Assembly (NCBI GenBank): GCA_900323505.1
Contig: OOIN01000038.1
Span: 372,001 to 436,000 of the forward strand
Direction: 5' to 3'
Origin: Ustilago trichophora
Lineage: Eukaryota > Basidiomycota > Ustilaginomycetes > Ustilaginales > Ustilaginaceae
Length of the DNA: 64,000 nt
A model generated the notes under the pieces. It had not been told where the DNA came from. It ran no database searches and was given only the letters and a program-made list of their open reading frames with translations. Numbering within the stretch: position 1 is the stretch's first letter; the number at the start of each line of letters is the position of its first letter. A program made the position numbers and the translations under genes. Of this stretch, positions 1-11,719 are shown piece by piece.

Positions 1-3000
1 GGCTCGGTAGACCGGCATAGGCAGGGTTGGGGGGAGCGTTGGCGTGACGTCCGCCTCGAGAAGCGCCGCCGACGTGGGTGTTGGGCTGGGTGTAGGCTGC
101 ATACCTGTCATCTCGAGGGCCTTTAGGGGCACTTTGGGGTGCATATGATGAGCTGTTGCCGCCACCGTATCCGCCACCATAACCAGCACCGTAGCCTGCA
201 TACGGGTCATAGCCACCACCAGAAGGGTAGGAAGATGCTGCAGCGGCGCCGTAGCCTCCATAACCGCCATACGCAGCTGCTGCTTGGGCCTGTCCACCAT
301 AGCCTCCACTTCCGTAGCCTCCGTAAGCGCCATATCCTCCTCCTCCGCTGCTCTGGTTGTACTGCGGGTAGTCTTGCTGGTATCCTCCTCCATAACCGTT
401 GTGCGATCCATAGCCACTACCACCACCACCACCGCCGTTATTGTTGTTGTGATTGTTGCGGAAGTTGGGATTACTATGACCCTGTTCCCCACCATAATGG
501 TTGTTGTTGTGGTTGCTATTATTGTTGTGGTTGCGGTGGAAATCGCGACCAGGTCCACCGTACCCTCCACGGCCACGACCGCGACCTCTGGTGTCGGGAC
601 TTCCGCGCTTCACCCAGTCGATCTCGGCAGGTGTCAGCGTGCGCTTGGGCGGCTTTAATCCTTTCAGCAGTACACTTCGGTGCGGCGTCTTCTGCTCCGG
701 GAAATCGTAAAGCACCGAGATGGAGCGATCGTTGTGGATGTCGTGCAAGTCTTGGCTTGTGAGGGGCGAGTTGAAGGTCGAACCGGGGACACAGACTGGG
801 TCGGGTTTAACGTATCCAGTGATGCCGCCGCTGAGAGCAGGGTTGACGGGGACAGGTGCGGGCTTGGCTTCTTCGGCAGAGGGCTTCTTGGCGTAGATCT
901 CTTCGCAGAGGAACTCGTACAGGCGGGACTCGCTTCCGACGAATAGGGTGTTGTTGCCAAAGCCATTGCGACGCACTTCGTCCTCGCTGAGCAGAGGGTA
1001 CTTGTCTTTGAGTGCATCCAGCAGGCGCTTCTCGTCGATAAATGGCAGCAGAGCAACACCCTGCCAGGCCATCTTTTTGCCGTTCATGTCGATCTCGAAT
1101 TCGCTAGGGTAGAAGTCGATGATGTCGGAGTCGGATTCGGTCATGAGTGGGTGGAAGGCTTCGGGGATGGAAGCACGAGAGTCGGCGGGGAGTACACCCA
1201 TGAGCTGCTCGAAGGGCTTGAAGGGTGCACCGAGCTCGAACTTGATATCGAGCGACTCGAGATCTTCAAAGTCGGCGGCGAAGGGGGAGAAGTGGAAGGG
1301 GTAGTACCACTGCCATGAGGGGACACCTTGGTAGTAGTAGGCGAGCACCCAGCAGAGACCCTCGATGTAGGACTTGACGACTTGACGGCGGAAGTCGGTA
1401 TCCGAGAGATCGACACCAAACTTCTCCTTGTAGTAGCGCTCACGATAGCCAGGCTCCCACATCTTGACAGTGTCTTCGTAGTCGACGGTACCATCGGCAT
1501 TGACGGTACGCTTCTTGACGGTGGTGACGGGATCGACGTCCTCGTTGCCTTCGTCATCATTCTCGTCATCGTCATCGTCATCGTCATCGTCGGCGTCAGC
1601 GTCAGCATCGGGGTCTGCCTCAGCTTCGGGAGCGCCGCCATTGCCGTTCTCGTCTTCAGCCTTGACAGCTTCAGCGTCCTCTCCATTCTCGTGCTTCTCA
1701 GCAGTGCTTGACGTTGCCTCAGCACCAGAATCGGTCTTGACCTTTTTGACAGGAGGCTCTGCTACTGCATTATCTTCCTCCTTCTTGGTGGCGGAACCAC
1801 CCATGAGCTCGGCCTTGAGCGCCTCGGCAGCATCCATGTTGGCCTGCCTCGCTGCATTGCGATCCCTGACGACCTGGTTGTTGTCACCACCGAGCACAAC
1901 AGCCTTCTTGCGTGGGTCGTACGACTTGTTGTTGCTGTTGGCCTTTTCGCGTGCATCCTGGGCCGAGACGCCGTTGAAAGCAGGCTTCTCGGTCTCGTGC
2001 GCAGGACGCTTCTTGGACATGACCTGGACCATGGATCCATTGCCAAAGTTGCCTTCGTCGAGCTCGGCCTCACGGCGCTTCTGCATCTCCTCGCGACGCT
2101 TCTTGTTGTTCTCGCGCCTGTCTTCGTCCTCCTTTCTTCGGCGGAAGATGTCGTCTTCTTCCGAAGCAAGGCCATTGAGGATGAGCTGGGCGCGACCAAG
2201 CTCGACCTTACCGTGGTTGGTGAGGTAGCCGCCCATAGCAGGAAGCTCTTTCTTCCAGATCCTGAGGAGAGTGTCGATGGCACCATCTCGAATCTCGAGT
2301 GATGGCAGATGGGGCAAGAAGTCGTTACCGACAAAGAAGATCAGGAAGACCCAATCGTCGATAGCGCGTTCGAGGTCGAAGGCGAATGGCAATTGGGGGA
2401 TGTTGAGTTCCACCTCAAGATACTCGCGGAGAGTGGCGACATCGAGGAAAATGAAGGGTTTCTTCTCGGGAGGAGTTGGCGCGATCTCGTCGTGCTCACC
2501 CGACTTCTTCTTGGCAGTACCTTTGCAGCTGGCGGCAAAGTGACCTGGCTGACCGCAGAGGTTGCAAGTCTTGGGTTTGTTGTCGGAAGCGAAAACATCC
2601 TCACGGAGAACCTTGAAGTAAGGTTCGTGGGTGGCGAGGGAGAGCATGATGAGATCGGCATCGAGGCCGTAGATGACATGCTTTGTGTTGGGATCGTGCT
2701 CGGGATGGGAGCGTTGACGACGAATGTGCTCCATGATCTTGTGCTCTCCTTCACCGGGAACGCTTGCGTCCGAGATGATGACCTGGATGTCTTTCCATCC
2801 GGGGTCGGTGTTAATCTTTTGTGCGACCCAGAATCGTAATGAGGCAGCAAGGAGGTCCATGAAGGGAGTGCCTGGTGTGATGGCGTTGGAATCCCATGCC
2901 TTCTTAGACTCGAGCGCATCATCTGTGACCGGAAGACCTTTTGCCTTCCATTCGGCAAGGGCGGCTTCCTTCTCTTCATGCTTCTCGCGCGCCTCTTTGG

Positions 3001-3379
3001 CGGCACGGAAACGACGCGATCGCTGCTGGTTCATCTTGGCACGGGGCGCGACACCATCGATGGCCATCATGAGGAGACGTCGTGGTCGGACCATGTTGAC
3101 GACGCGTTCTGTGTAGGCAAAGACCTCGACCATCATTTCCTCTTCGGTCTCGGGTGCGGGTTTGCCTTCTGGATGTGTACATGGATGTACGATACCGTTC
3201 ATATCTAGATAGAGACAGTCAAACTCTTCGCCATTGGGGTTGGGCGTCGAAGTGTCGAGCGGTAATGTGATCACGGTTCCGTCTGGACCGGGAGCGGTTT
3301 TGGGATCTTGCTCCTGCACCGAGGAGACGATGCGCGGGTACTTTTTGGAAAGCCATCGGAAAAGAGCGGGAACACCCAT
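1..3379 (-). CDS. RAT1: 5'-3' exoribonuclease 2 (Rat1/Xrn2), C-terminus cut by window edge
   Basis: Nuclear 5'-3' exoribonuclease of the XRN family; Rat1/Xrn2 trims rRNA and snoRNA and drives torpedo termination of RNA polymerase II. The frame is open from ATG 3379 to base 2 with no stop and no intron needed, giving about 1126 residues, so the protein continues outside the window. The N-terminus [15 protein letters not shown] is the XRN signature. Acidic catalytic segments [20 protein letters not shown] and [10 protein letters not shown] follow. A CCHC zinc knuckle (C272-x2-C275...C285, [14 protein letters not shown]) is typical of the Rat1/Xrn2 branch rather than Xrn1. An Asp run lies near residues 595-607 and the last 150 residues are Gly/Tyr/Asn-rich. 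It is divergent from VFA1 across a 680-bp spacer. The assignment is firm; only the extreme C-terminus is unseen. Confidence 0.95.
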   Translation of the reverse strand, partial: MGVPALFRWLSKKYPRIVSSVQEQDPKTAPGPDGTVITLPLDTSTPNPNGEEFDCLYLDMNGIVHPCTHPEGKPAPETEEEMMVEVFAYTERVVNMVRPRRLLMMAIDGVAPRAKMNQQRSRRFRAAKEAREKHEEKEAALAEWKAKGLPVTDDALESKKAWDSNAITPGTPFMDLLAASLRFWVAQKINTDPGWKDIQVIISDASVPGEGEHKIMEHIRRQRSHPEHDPNTKHVIYGLDADLIMLSLATHEPYFKVLREDVFASDNKPKTCNLCGQPGHFAASCKGTAKKKSGEHDEIAPTPPEKKPFIFLDVATLREYLEVELNIPQLPFAFDLERAIDDWVFLIFFVGNDFLPHLPSLEIRDGAIDTLLRIWKKELPAMGGYLTNHGKVELGRAQLILNGLASEEDDIFRRRKEDEDRRENNKKRREEMQKRREAELDEGNFGNGSMVQVMSKKRPAHETEKPAFNGVSAQDAREKANSNNKSYDPRKKAVVLGGDNNQVVRDRNAARQANMDAAEALKAELMGGSATKKEEDNAVAEPPVKKVKTDSGAEATSSTAEKHENGEDAEAVKAEDENGNGGAPEAEADPDADADADDDDDDDDDENDDEGNEDVDPVTTVKKRTVNADGTVDYEDTVKMWEPGYRERYYKEKFGVDLSDTDFRRQVVKSYIEGLCWVLAYYYQGVPSWQWYYPFHFSPFAADFEDLESLDIKFELGAPFKPFEQLMGVLPADSRASIPEAFHPLMTESDSDIIDFYPSEFEIDMNGKKMAWQGVALLPFIDEKRLLDALKDKYPLLSEDEVRRNGFGNNTLFVGSESRLYEFLCEEIYAKKPSAEEAKPAPVPVNPALSGGITGYVKPDPVCVPGSTFNSPLTSQDLHDIHNDRSISVLYDFPEQKTPHRSVLLKGLKPPKRTLTPAEIDWVKRGSPDTRGRGRGRGGYGGPGRDFHRNHNNNSNHNNNHYGGEQGHSNPNFRNNHNNNNGGGGGGSGYGSHNGYGGGYQQDYPQYNQSSGGGGYGAYGGYGSGGYGGQAQAAAAYGGYGGYGAAAASSYPSGGGYDPYAGYGAGYGGGYGGGNSSSYAPQSAPKGPRDDRYAAYTQPNTHVGGASRGGRHANAPPNPAYAGLPS

Positions 3380-4062
3380 GGTTGGTGTGTCTGTAGCTTA
3401 GCGCTGCCTTGTGGCTGGTTCAATGAGGGAGCGATAGAAAAAGAGTGTGTACGCTGCAGGGAGCGTGGGATAAAGAAAGTGGAGCTGCGGAACGTTGCTC
3501 AACGAACGAGTGAACCAACAAAGGTGGCTTTCGGTTGCGTTGCGGAAAAGTGGCTGTGGCACGGGCCTGTAGTGAAGCTGCTTTGGGGTTCAGTCGTTAT
3601 CAGACGAGTACGTGCGAGACTGAAACTCTATGTTTGGGATGTTGCCAATGCCTCCGTATTGCTGGCTAGCTGAGTGCTGAGTGGCAAATGCGGGATTGGG
3701 GGTGGGTTGATGGTAGTAGAGAAGAAGGCAGAGATGTTGTCAAGCTCAGTTTGATTAATTTGCCGATTCCGCCGCGCGACACTGCTCCATCGCCTCGATG
3801 TTCCAAAAGGATTTTGCAGAAATTCCGGATTTATGGCCACATTTTTTTTTTTCTTTTTTTTTCTTTTTTTTTTTTTTGTGCTGACGCGGGGGCCACATCG
3901 GTGAGCAATCGGGCAGCCGATCATGCTTCTGCATCCGACTGTTGCCTGTTCCCCACACGACACTTTGACGCCCACGTTGCCTCGACCTTTTTTGAGTTCC
4001 CACTTTGATATCTTGTCCCTTCAATCAACGTCGACATCCGCATCCAGCCGATTCTGTCCAAC
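3380..4062. promoter_or_regulatory. Divergent intergenic region RAT1 / VFA1
   Basis: This 683-bp spacer separates the RAT1 start (-) from the VFA1 start (+) and must hold both promoters. A T-rich tract with two C interruptions lies at 3842-3877, about 190 bp upstream of VFA1. Such poly(dA:dT) tracts often exclude nucleosomes in fungi (known in general; not shown here). No TATA box stands out. Short ORFs here are low-complexity shadows. Confidence 0.6.
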
Positions 4063-4722
4063 ATGGTCGTCGAAGGCAAACCATCAAACGTCTACATCCA
4101 TCGCCAAGCAGGTACACCAAAAGCCTGCTTTGTCTGCCACAAGCAATCGCCGCACGTCCTCGTCTCGCAGTCGATACCCACGCTCGACTTTCTCTACGTC
4201 TGTCATGCCCATTTGGCCGATCGTCATTTTGCAAACAAACTCTCCGATCCTAGCTCAACAGCAGCAACAACGGCTGCTGCTGGAGCAGCCGGTGAGAGGC
4301 TGCCGGACAAGGTGAGCCAAGCAGAGATCGACAAGATCAAAGCCGAGTACGAGACCAAGTTGAAAGCCAAAGAAAGTGCAAAGGACAAAGAGAAGGACAA
4401 GGACAAGGACAAGGACAAAGAGAGTAAGCCGTTCTCTGCTATGTCGGTTGCAGGGAGCGTATTCTCGACGGTGACATCGACAGTCTCAGGACTAGCGTCG
4501 ACGGCGATAAGTTCAATTCCGACCGAAGCAGCACACCCAGCAGCGGTGACACCGAGTCCAACATCAGCCGAAACACTGGCGAAAACGCATCCGCTCCATG
4601 CAAAATATGCACTGCATCGAGAGTTTTACGCTGCAAGAGTGAGGGAGTGGAACAACAAGATGGTCAGGAAGAAGGAGAAGGAACTCAATATGCCGCCTGC
4701 GCCGAGGAATGCATTGCCGTGA
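4063..4722 (+). CDS. VFA1: Vfa1-like VPS4-associated protein
   Basis: Single-exon protein of 219 aa. The N-terminus (residues 4-55) has a Cys/His module, CFVCHKQS...FYVCxAHLADRHF-like (C22-x2-C25 and C-x2-H near residue 48), as in the Vfa1 family, whose yeast member binds the ESCRT-III ATPase Vps4 at endosomes. Residues about 85-125 are a Lys/Glu/Asp-rich helix with a KD repeat encoded by an AAGGAC microsatellite at 4385-4425. The C-terminal 40 residues (HAKYALHREFYAARVREW...) form a basic amphipathic helix that in the family carries the Vps4-binding motif. The start is the first in-frame ATG, in the context CAACATGG. Family membership rests on recalled motifs; the middle is low complexity. 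Confidence 0.75.
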   Translation: MVVEGKPSNVYIHRQAGTPKACFVCHKQSPHVLVSQSIPTLDFLYVCHAHLADRHFANKLSDPSSTAATTAAAGAAGERLPDKVSQAEIDKIKAEYETKLKAKESAKDKEKDKDKDKDKESKPFSAMSVAGSVFSTVTSTVSGLASTAISSIPTEAAHPAAVTPSPTSAETLAKTHPLHAKYALHREFYAARVREWNNKMVRKKEKELNMPPAPRNALP

Positions 4723-5925
4723 TGTAAAATTGCTGCAATCATACCCACTGCTCTGTCTTCTTCAGTCTATCTACGTATGCTGCAACACAGCTTGCTCTCT
4801 GTGATGTTCTTGATCAACCAAGTCGTAAGGAACAAATGCAGTCGCAGAAGAGAATCGAGCCCATAGCGCAAATCATCATCATGCGGCATCAACTTCATCG
4901 CTTTCTACGCTGATTCCACCTTTGCTTGGCTATCGAGCATCGATGAGCTTCAAACAAGATGACAGCATCAGCTAAAGAGGCATGACATCCTGGCTGGATG
5001 CAAAGAGGTTCTGCTCGAGCAGTGTGCGGCAGTAACGTGATCGCATTCTAGACTTTGACCGTCTTTGCTCTGTACATGTCAAAACTTTGAAGAGTATAGG
5101 GTGACAGTGGTACCTCCTCGGCAAGGGTTCCGAATGAGTGATGTGTGGGATTAACATTGTCGCATTCTATACCGACGAAGCGGTTCCCGCAGAGCTAAGC
5201 TGGAGTGGGAACAGGCTGATCACAATTCACCCCAACGGCTCACTAGTACACCAGCATTTCAATCGACAATTCAGAAATGTGCTGCTACTACACTTTTCTA
5301 CACCATCGCATTCTTCGCTCGCCAGCACAAGCTACATCCTCCACCTCAGCCACAAAATCATTCATCTGACGAATGCACCCACCAAGCACGCCATCCATTC
5401 CCCGTCCCCACTCGAACCCCACACCGTCCCACACATCCCACAAGCTTCATAACGCCCCACCGTTACTGCACACATCACACATCGCACCATTGTTTTTTTT
5501 TTAACCAAACAAAGAATTGTCCTTTAAAAAGGCAGCGCAGCACGTCACTGCCAGCACACCTTTGAATCCAGGTGTGCCGACAGAGCTTGCGCACAACGAC
5601 AAAAACAAAAGTGAATGTGAGGAAAGGTGTCAAGCGAATGTATGTTTGGAACGAATTCAGCCAAAGAAAAAAAAAGTGACGCCCAAAACAGGAAAATGAA
5701 CAATGAAGAAGAGGAAACAGACAAGATGACCGAGCATGCAAATGAATGTGTGCAATGATGACGATGAGTGAGTGAGTGAAGGAGTTCCTCCGATGCAAAT
5801 GCCGATGAGAATGCGGATGCTAGAGTTTTGACATGCGCAGCAGTGTCAACTGGAACAATAGCGGCAAAGCATACTGTGTAGAAGGAAGTTCACTATGCGC
5901 GAGCAAGGGTGTTTTCCTTCCTCGT
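4723..5925. other. Gene-free 1.2-kb convergent spacer
   Basis: Spacer between the 3' ends of VFA1 (+) and the glycoprotein gene (-). It holds a T10 run at 5491-5500 and A-rich stretches. No ORF over 110 codons and no recognisable RNA gene was found. It presumably holds both 3' UTRs. Confidence 0.5.
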
Positions 5926-7171
5926 TTAGAGGAGGTAAGCGCCGGCAACGACGGCGGCGACAGAGGCGACGATGCCGAAGGCGGACGAGACGAGGGTGGA
6001 GGCTCCCGAAGTGCTGCCGCTGTTGGAGCCGCTGGAACCGTTGGAGCCCGAGGAGGAGCCGGAGCTGGAGCCAGAGCCCGAGGGGCGAGCAGCAGAACCG
6101 CTGCTGGAGCCAGTGGCACGCGAAGAAGAGGCAGCCGACGACGAAGAAGGGGCAACCGACGACGACGACGAAGGGACGATCGACTTGATACCGTTCGAGA
6201 TGGTGGCGGTGGTCTTGCAGTTCGAGGTGCTAGGGGTCGAGTAAGCGGCGGTGGGGGTGGTCTGGTCAGCGGCACCGTTGGTGTACGAGTAAGTGACGCC
6301 GTTGGCAACGTAGATGCCGGTGTAGAACTGGTGGAAGGTCGAAGTCTGTCCGTTGCCGTTGGGGTAGAGACCAGGGGGGTAGGCAGCGTCACCGTCGCAA
6401 GTCTCAAAGACGTTGTCGGCGTAGTTACCGGGCATGACAAAGTTGCATCCCATGACGTCGAGCTCGTGCTGGCACTCGAGAGCAGTGGGGGCCTGCTCGG
6501 AACCGGCAATGCAGATACGGAAGCAGAGCTGGTTGTAGGAAATGTAGTTCATCCACTCCTCGTAGAAGACATCCTCACCGGAAACGTTGGAGGTGACGTT
6601 ACCGCCGACGGGGTTACCCATGTTGGTGGCACCGTGAGGGTCGAGCTCACCACCCTCGTCACCGGCAACGAGACCGATCTTGGTAAAGTCACCAAGAGCC
6701 ATAAGCTGGACGTAGAGGGGAGTCTTGACGAAGTGGGCACCGGTAACAGTTCCATCGGGCTAGATAAAGCAGAATCAAGGACAACATCTCAAGTCAGGGA
6801 CGACGCTCAGGTGGATAATACCTTCGACGCTAAAAGAAAAAAGAAAAGAAACTTACGATGACACGGGCGTTGTTACGGGGCTTGGTACAGTAAGCGACAG
6901 TCTCGCCCTCGACGTTGCCGATGATGGTACCGGGGACCTCGGGACCGAAAGTGCACCAGTCGTCGATCGAGTTGAGGGAAGCAAGACGCGAGTTGGAAGT
7001 CTGGTTGATGGGGGTGTTGAGCTGAGGGGTGGAAGGGTTGGTGGGACCGTTCCTGTTGGTACCCCTAACACCGGGGTAGTTGGGGCTGGGAGTTCCGTAA
7101 CGGAAAGGAGGAGGCGACTGGGCGGAGACGCCAGCGGCGAGAGCGACAAGGAGAGCAGCAGCAGCCTTCAT
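5926..7171 (-). CDS. Secreted GPI-anchor-type glycoprotein, macrophage-activating-glycoprotein-like
   Basis: Two exons, 7171-6857 and 6759-5926, joined across a 97-nt intron (donor GTAAGT, acceptor CTAG), giving 382 aa in frame. Residues 1-18 (MKAAAALLVALAAGVSAQ) are a clear signal peptide. The ectodomain is rich in Cys, Gly, Asn and aromatic residues. Residues about 300-355 are a Ser/Gly mucin-like stalk. The C-terminus is hydrophobic (VASVAAVVAGAYLL), as expected for GPI-anchor addition. The overall pattern resembles basidiomycete proteins annotated as macrophage activating glycoprotein; that name is recalled, and the molecular role is unknown. The product is probably an abundant cell-wall or surface protein. 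Confidence 0.75.
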
Positions 7172-7889
7172 GATTGTTATTGTTTGGGTGGTGGTGGTGG
7201 TGATGCGATTCCTCTGATGAAGATGTCGGGAAGGTAAAGAACGGATGAAGACGAAGGAACAAGAGAGTCAACGACGTCGACGTAGGCGGAAAGGTGAAGA
7301 AAGGGATGTATAGGTAAGGAAGGAAGATGGAGGAGGAAGAGGAAAGGTTAAACACCGAGCGTGAGTATGTATGGGATGGAGCGAAAGACACACACACACA
7401 CATAACAACAGCAACAGCCAACAGCCAACAGCCAACACAGTGGGGAAGATCAGAGGAGCTCAGAGTGAGGGATGAGATGAGATAGGGGCGCTTGAGCAGC
7501 AGAGCAGAGCAGAGCAGAGCAAGAGCAGAGCAAGAGCAGAGGCTCACAGAGTGCACGCGCGTGTGTTGTAGGTGTATGTTTGGACAAACAGTGCTTCAAG
7601 TGTACTGTAAGCGGGAAACTTTGGAAACCTTTTGCTTTTCGGCTCAGAATTCTGTTTTGAATTCAAACCCGGAACAACAAACCGACGGTCCTCGTGAGCG
7701 AGTCAAATGAATTCAATATACACACACCGCCACCACACTACAGTACAGTACTGCACTGTACTGTACACTGGTCGGTGGATTCGAAAGCGAAATTACAGTA
7801 ACTACAAAGTACACAACATACATACACACAGCCACTCGCATCTCGCTTTTGGTAAGCGGAAGGGTCAAAGACAGGGACAGGGGCAGGGT

Positions 7890-7927
7890 GAAGGGAAAAG
7901 GAAAAGGAAAAGGAAAAGGAAAAGGGT
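7890..7927 (+). repeat. GGAAAA hexanucleotide microsatellite
   Basis: Five or more tandem AAAAGG units. It lies in gene-free DNA about 720 bp upstream of the glycoprotein start. Confidence 0.85.
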
Positions 7928-8487
7928 TTTCAGACGAACATCGGAATTCAGCGGTAGACTGAATGCCAGTCGGGGTTGAAGCTTACGATCGATGATTTGG
8001 GGCGAACCCAAGGTGCCTGTACTGTACAGTACTGTCGCAGCAACTAGCAACACTTTCCTCTGCCAGAGTCGATCACACGAGATGCATTCGACCCTTCTAG
8101 TTCATATCTACAAGCAACGCCCATTGTACGCACGCACGCATGCAGGAGGGGAATAAGAAGAAGAAGACAAAAGGAAACCAGGGGCCGCCGTCTCATGAAA
8201 CCTATCCCGAAGGAAGGCATTCTTTTTTTTTTTTTTGCCAAGCCTTACGCATTTCACCCACAAGGCGAGAGACCAGAGAGACACAGAGCGAGGCCGGATT
8301 GGTAACGGCGGCAGGCGGCGGCGGTCGGGCGGAAGACTGTATCTCTCCCCTTCTCTTTCTCTTGGCTTGAAAATCGCGTCGACTCTTTACTCTGGACCAT
8401 ACAGTATGACGATGCGGACTCGGAAACACCGAAGCCACGCTGATCGCACGCCCTTCTTCTTTCAGGAGCTGCGATGCCAAAGAGTAT

Positions 8488-8489
<2 letters not shown>

Positions 8490-8519
<30 letters not shown>
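8490..8519 (+). repeat. T30 homopolymer
   Basis: Thirty uninterrupted T in gene-free DNA, flanked by TATTC and GCGCGAAG. Confidence 0.9.
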
Positions 8520-8521
<2 letters not shown>

Positions 8522-9118
8522 GCGAAGCGATCCAAGTCCGTTGCAGCTTTGGCCTGCAGCTCCGAACAGTACCGCACATCTGCAGCCAAATGCCCACCTC
8601 TTTGAACAAGCACCGCGCACTGTTCGCCTTTAGCCCCTCGTCGCAACTCGCAACGGGACCAAGCACGGTTCGCCTGCTAGTTTGAGTTAACAACAGCAGC
8701 TGCATCACTTTGGGCGTCATTGCTTTGGTCCAGATATTCAGATGAGGATAGCAAAATAGTCGATTCTACAGTCTAAGGCTGTGTTGTGAAGGCGAGTTAG
8801 CAGGGACAGCGGCGAATTTGATCATGCGCGGGAATCATTGACCGACGCAGCTCTTCTCCCTCACAGTAGAGCCGTGAATTATTATCTGCCTCACTTCTCC
8901 GAGAGAAAGAGAGAAGGTGTTGTGGAAAACGTGTGCTGTAAAAGAGAGCGGAGCTGAGCAAACCGATCGCTATGCTGCTGTATGCTGTGCGTTTTGTGCA
9001 TGTTGGCCTGAAAATCCGAGTGCCAAGCCATTTCGCCTAGGGCGCATAAAGAAACTGCGCGATTTTGGCACCGCGTCGACTTCCGAGTCAAGAATCCAGA
9101 CCTCGCGAATTGAAAAAG

Positions 9119-9121
<3 letters not shown>

Positions 9122-9155
<34 letters not shown>
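9122..9155 (+). repeat. A34 homopolymer
   Basis: Thirty-four uninterrupted A, 603 bp downstream of the T30 tract. I found no flanking direct repeat that would mark a retroposed poly(A) tail. Confidence 0.9.
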
Positions 9156-9158
<3 letters not shown>

Positions 9159-10741
9159 TAATGGCATCTCCTCGGGAAGTCGTGCTGAATGCCCAATGCA
9201 CAGGGTATGGCGTGCATGCTCAAATTTCTTTTCTTCTTTTTCGTCGTCGCTTCAACATGTGCAAGTCTTCAATTGAAAGGGTTACAATACAGAAATGCAT
9301 GGAAAACAACAAAAAAAACACACACACACAAAAACAGAAAAGAAAAGAAAAAGGTGCAGAAGCGAGACACGCACACGCGTTACCAAGCCAGCACATCACC
9401 CTCACAAACTGCAAAGAGGCGTCAGCTCGCTCCGAGTGTGTTGATGTGTTGCTCTCTCTCTGTCTTGCTGTCCCTCGGCGATCATTTCCAACCCTGGGTG
9501 TAGAGGTTTTGTGTTTGAACGCATGCTGTCCTCCTCGCCTATGTGGGTCAGTCATCATAAAGAGATGTCGCTCGGTACCGTATGCATGGTAGATTCGGAT
9601 CGTCTCCTAGCTCGCAGCAAGCTCCAAAAAAGCATGCAAGACCAAACCGTAGGCATTCATCTCATATTGACGTCGGCAATTGGCAAACTGAATTGTGCTT
9701 TTTGTGAACAACTGTGTGGTGTGCCAGCACACAAAATAGCTAGAACTCAGTTAGCGTATCTCAACTCGACGCAAACGCAAAACGCACTGTAATGCATCTC
9801 GATAGAATGGATCGAACAACGAGAACAAGACACACACATGCTGATCTCCTCAATCCGGAACCTCAACCGGATGGTCCATGCGATTCAGAAGGTTCTCCGC
9901 AGCATGACACCTCTGTGTACTGAGCCAGCCCAACACATCACAATACACGTTGCAGCAGAATGGGCAGAGTTGGGTTGGGTGGCTTGATTTTGGATTGATC
10001 GACGGTGCACATCGGGTCAACGCCAACCCAATTGTGCATTCCACCGTTGCCCCCATTGTATCGAGTTAAGTTAGTTCAGCCGTTGTCACTCCTATCTTAG
10101 CCCGTGATAGTACAGTAAGGTTGGTATCAGCCACGTGAGATGCTCCAAACATCACCCACATCCTAACCCAACCGGAAAGCTGCACAAGCTTAGGGGTATG
10201 TCGACTCGTCGTGTCTTCAGAGGGGTAAACCGTCCGGCGGAACCAATCGGTTGGTTCTCGAGCGTCATGTCGACCACATGCTAGATCCACATCCGAAAAG
10301 CGCCACCGAATGTTCCTCGCAGCTTGCTATCACACGGCTCCTTATACCTGCGCTCTCCTTCAAACAAGCTTGTCTCCATACTGTACTGCAATCGATCCCC
10401 ATCTCAACTCTTTCGGAAACGTTAGCGCACCTGATTCCCGATAATCTGCCCCGATTTTTTGAGAGACAAATTCTCCGCCTGAATTTTTTTCCATATTTTT
10501 TCGCCCTACGCTGTTTTTTTTTTTTTTCTTTTTCTTTCAGGGTCTTGCAGCTGCACATTTGCATGTCGATCTGAGAGATTTCATCACTCCTTGCCATCTG
10601 CTAAGTTATGAATCCCGAGCAAATCTACACCTAAAAGCACTGTCAAGAAATATAGGGATGTGATGTATCGTGAATGCCATTACCAAAACTAGGGAACCAA
10701 TGCAGATGCGTATACGTTATAAGAGCAGAAAGAACCAAGCA

Positions 10742-11719
10742 TCAAAGCTTGGACTTGAGTCCATGCTGCCGAGACTGCAGATGCCTCGACTCTTGCTGTG
10801 CCGAGTGTCCATGCGAGTGTCTGCTGCTCGATGATGAAGATGTTGAAGAGCGACGTGATGAGTGGCTCGCCGATGGAAGCTCGTCGTTCTTGCCTTGCGA
10901 GAGTGCATCGTGTGCCGTGTCAGCTCGGTTCGACTCTTTGCGCCATTCTCGATGTACCAACGTGCTGGGCGCTACCCCAAATTGGTCGTCGATGCCTTTG
11001 AGTCCGAGCTCTTTGACCAGAATCACTCTGGCGAGGGCGTAGTGATGGATAGCATGCAATCCGCAGAACCAGAGCTCTCTGCCGACGGTGCTGTCCATCT
11101 CCACTACAAAAGGTGTGGTCGCGCACAGTCGGAGCGGTTGCGAGTAGAGGCGACCGTTGGAACCTTCGAACACGCGGTAGAGCCGATCGGTTGTGCGTTC
11201 GAATTCTCGTAGTGAAGCTGCAGCAGACGTCTCAATGTGGGGAAGCTTTGAAGCGATGCGTGAGTCATAGTCCACGCGAAGCACCGGAGCAGCTTTGTCT
11301 TGGCTGGATCGAGAAAAGGTTGCCGAAGGGCTCGACGATGATGATGGGGTGCTGCCAGATTTAGCCGAGCGTGCCTGCCAGTCCTCAACAGCGTCCACAA
11401 GGATGCGAAGATGGTCGAGCACATGTCGGAAGTGCTTGCCCGGTGTTGAGCCTGCGATCACCTTGCTCTCGAATGTATATGACGAGTCGGTGATGGATCT
11501 TGAACGCAGAATTTCGACTGCCTGGTTCATGATCTGAGCCGTGCACGACAGCACGCTCTCCTCTGCTTCTTTCCACGACGATGCGGGTGACACCATGTTT
11601 GCCGAGATCAGGTACCAATCAGCGACTCGCTGTGTAGAATCACTTGTGGTTCCCGAGGTGGTGTCCGTTGCGAACGAATAGGAGTGTGGACGAGCTTTCG
11701 AATGTGGTTTGTTGCTCAC
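10742..11719 (-). CDS. DinB-superfamily-like protein
   Basis: Single-exon protein of 325 aa. The core (residues about 45-255) looks like the DinB/YfiT four-helix bundle, a family of metal-binding proteins with three helix-borne histidines. HFRHVLDH (H99/H103) and HAIHHYALA (H222, H225, H226) are at the expected places. The segments VDYDSR (149-154) and FGVAPSTL (247-254) match the layout of bacterial DinB-like proteins as I recall them. Residues 115-140 and the C-terminal 65 residues are Ser/His-rich and look like fungal low-complexity additions. There is no signal peptide. Enzymatic function is unknown; many relatives are thiol-dependent transferases, which cannot be claimed here. It lies in tandem with and downstream of the PNUTS-like gene. 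Confidence 0.65.
   Translation of the reverse strand: MSNKPHSKARPHSYSFATDTTSGTTSDSTQRVADWYLISANMVSPASSWKEAEESVLSCTAQIMNQAVEILRSRSITDSSYTFESKVIAGSTPGKHFRHVLDHLRILVDAVEDWQARSAKSGSTPSSSSSPSATFSRSSQDKAAPVLRVDYDSRIASKLPHIETSAAASLREFERTTDRLYRVFEGSNGRLYSQPLRLCATTPFVVEMDSTVGRELWFCGLHAIHHYALARVILVKELGLKGIDDQFGVAPSTLVHREWRKESNRADTAHDALSQGKNDELPSASHSSRRSSTSSSSSSRHSHGHSAQQESRHLQSRQHGLKSKL

Larger units (their letters stand above)
7172..10741. other. Gene-free 3.6-kb low-complexity region
   Basis: No ORF here looks like a protein, and no tRNA or snoRNA was recognised. The region contains a CA repeat (about 7387-7402), CCAACAG units (7415-7437), AGAGC-type repeats (7495-7545), TACTGTAC palindromes (7738-7770 and 8016-8036), a GGAAAA hexanucleotide array (7890-7927), T14 (8222-8235), T30 (8490-8519), A34 (9122-9155) and a T-rich tract near 10514-10540. 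The first several hundred bases must contain the promoter of the glycoprotein gene. The rest is unexplained. Confidence 0.55.

Noticed and set aside
5138..5452. 104-codon ORF between VFA1 and the glycoprotein gene
   Set aside because: His/Ser/Thr-rich composition, no domain, lies in a convergent 3' spacer.
8202..8720. 172-codon minus-strand ORF
   Set aside because: It is mostly translation of the T30 tract and flanks (poly-Lys) with no protein-like sequence.
9122..9155. Retroposed copy with poly(A) tail
   Set aside because: No target-site duplication flanking the tract and no recognisable source transcript upstream.
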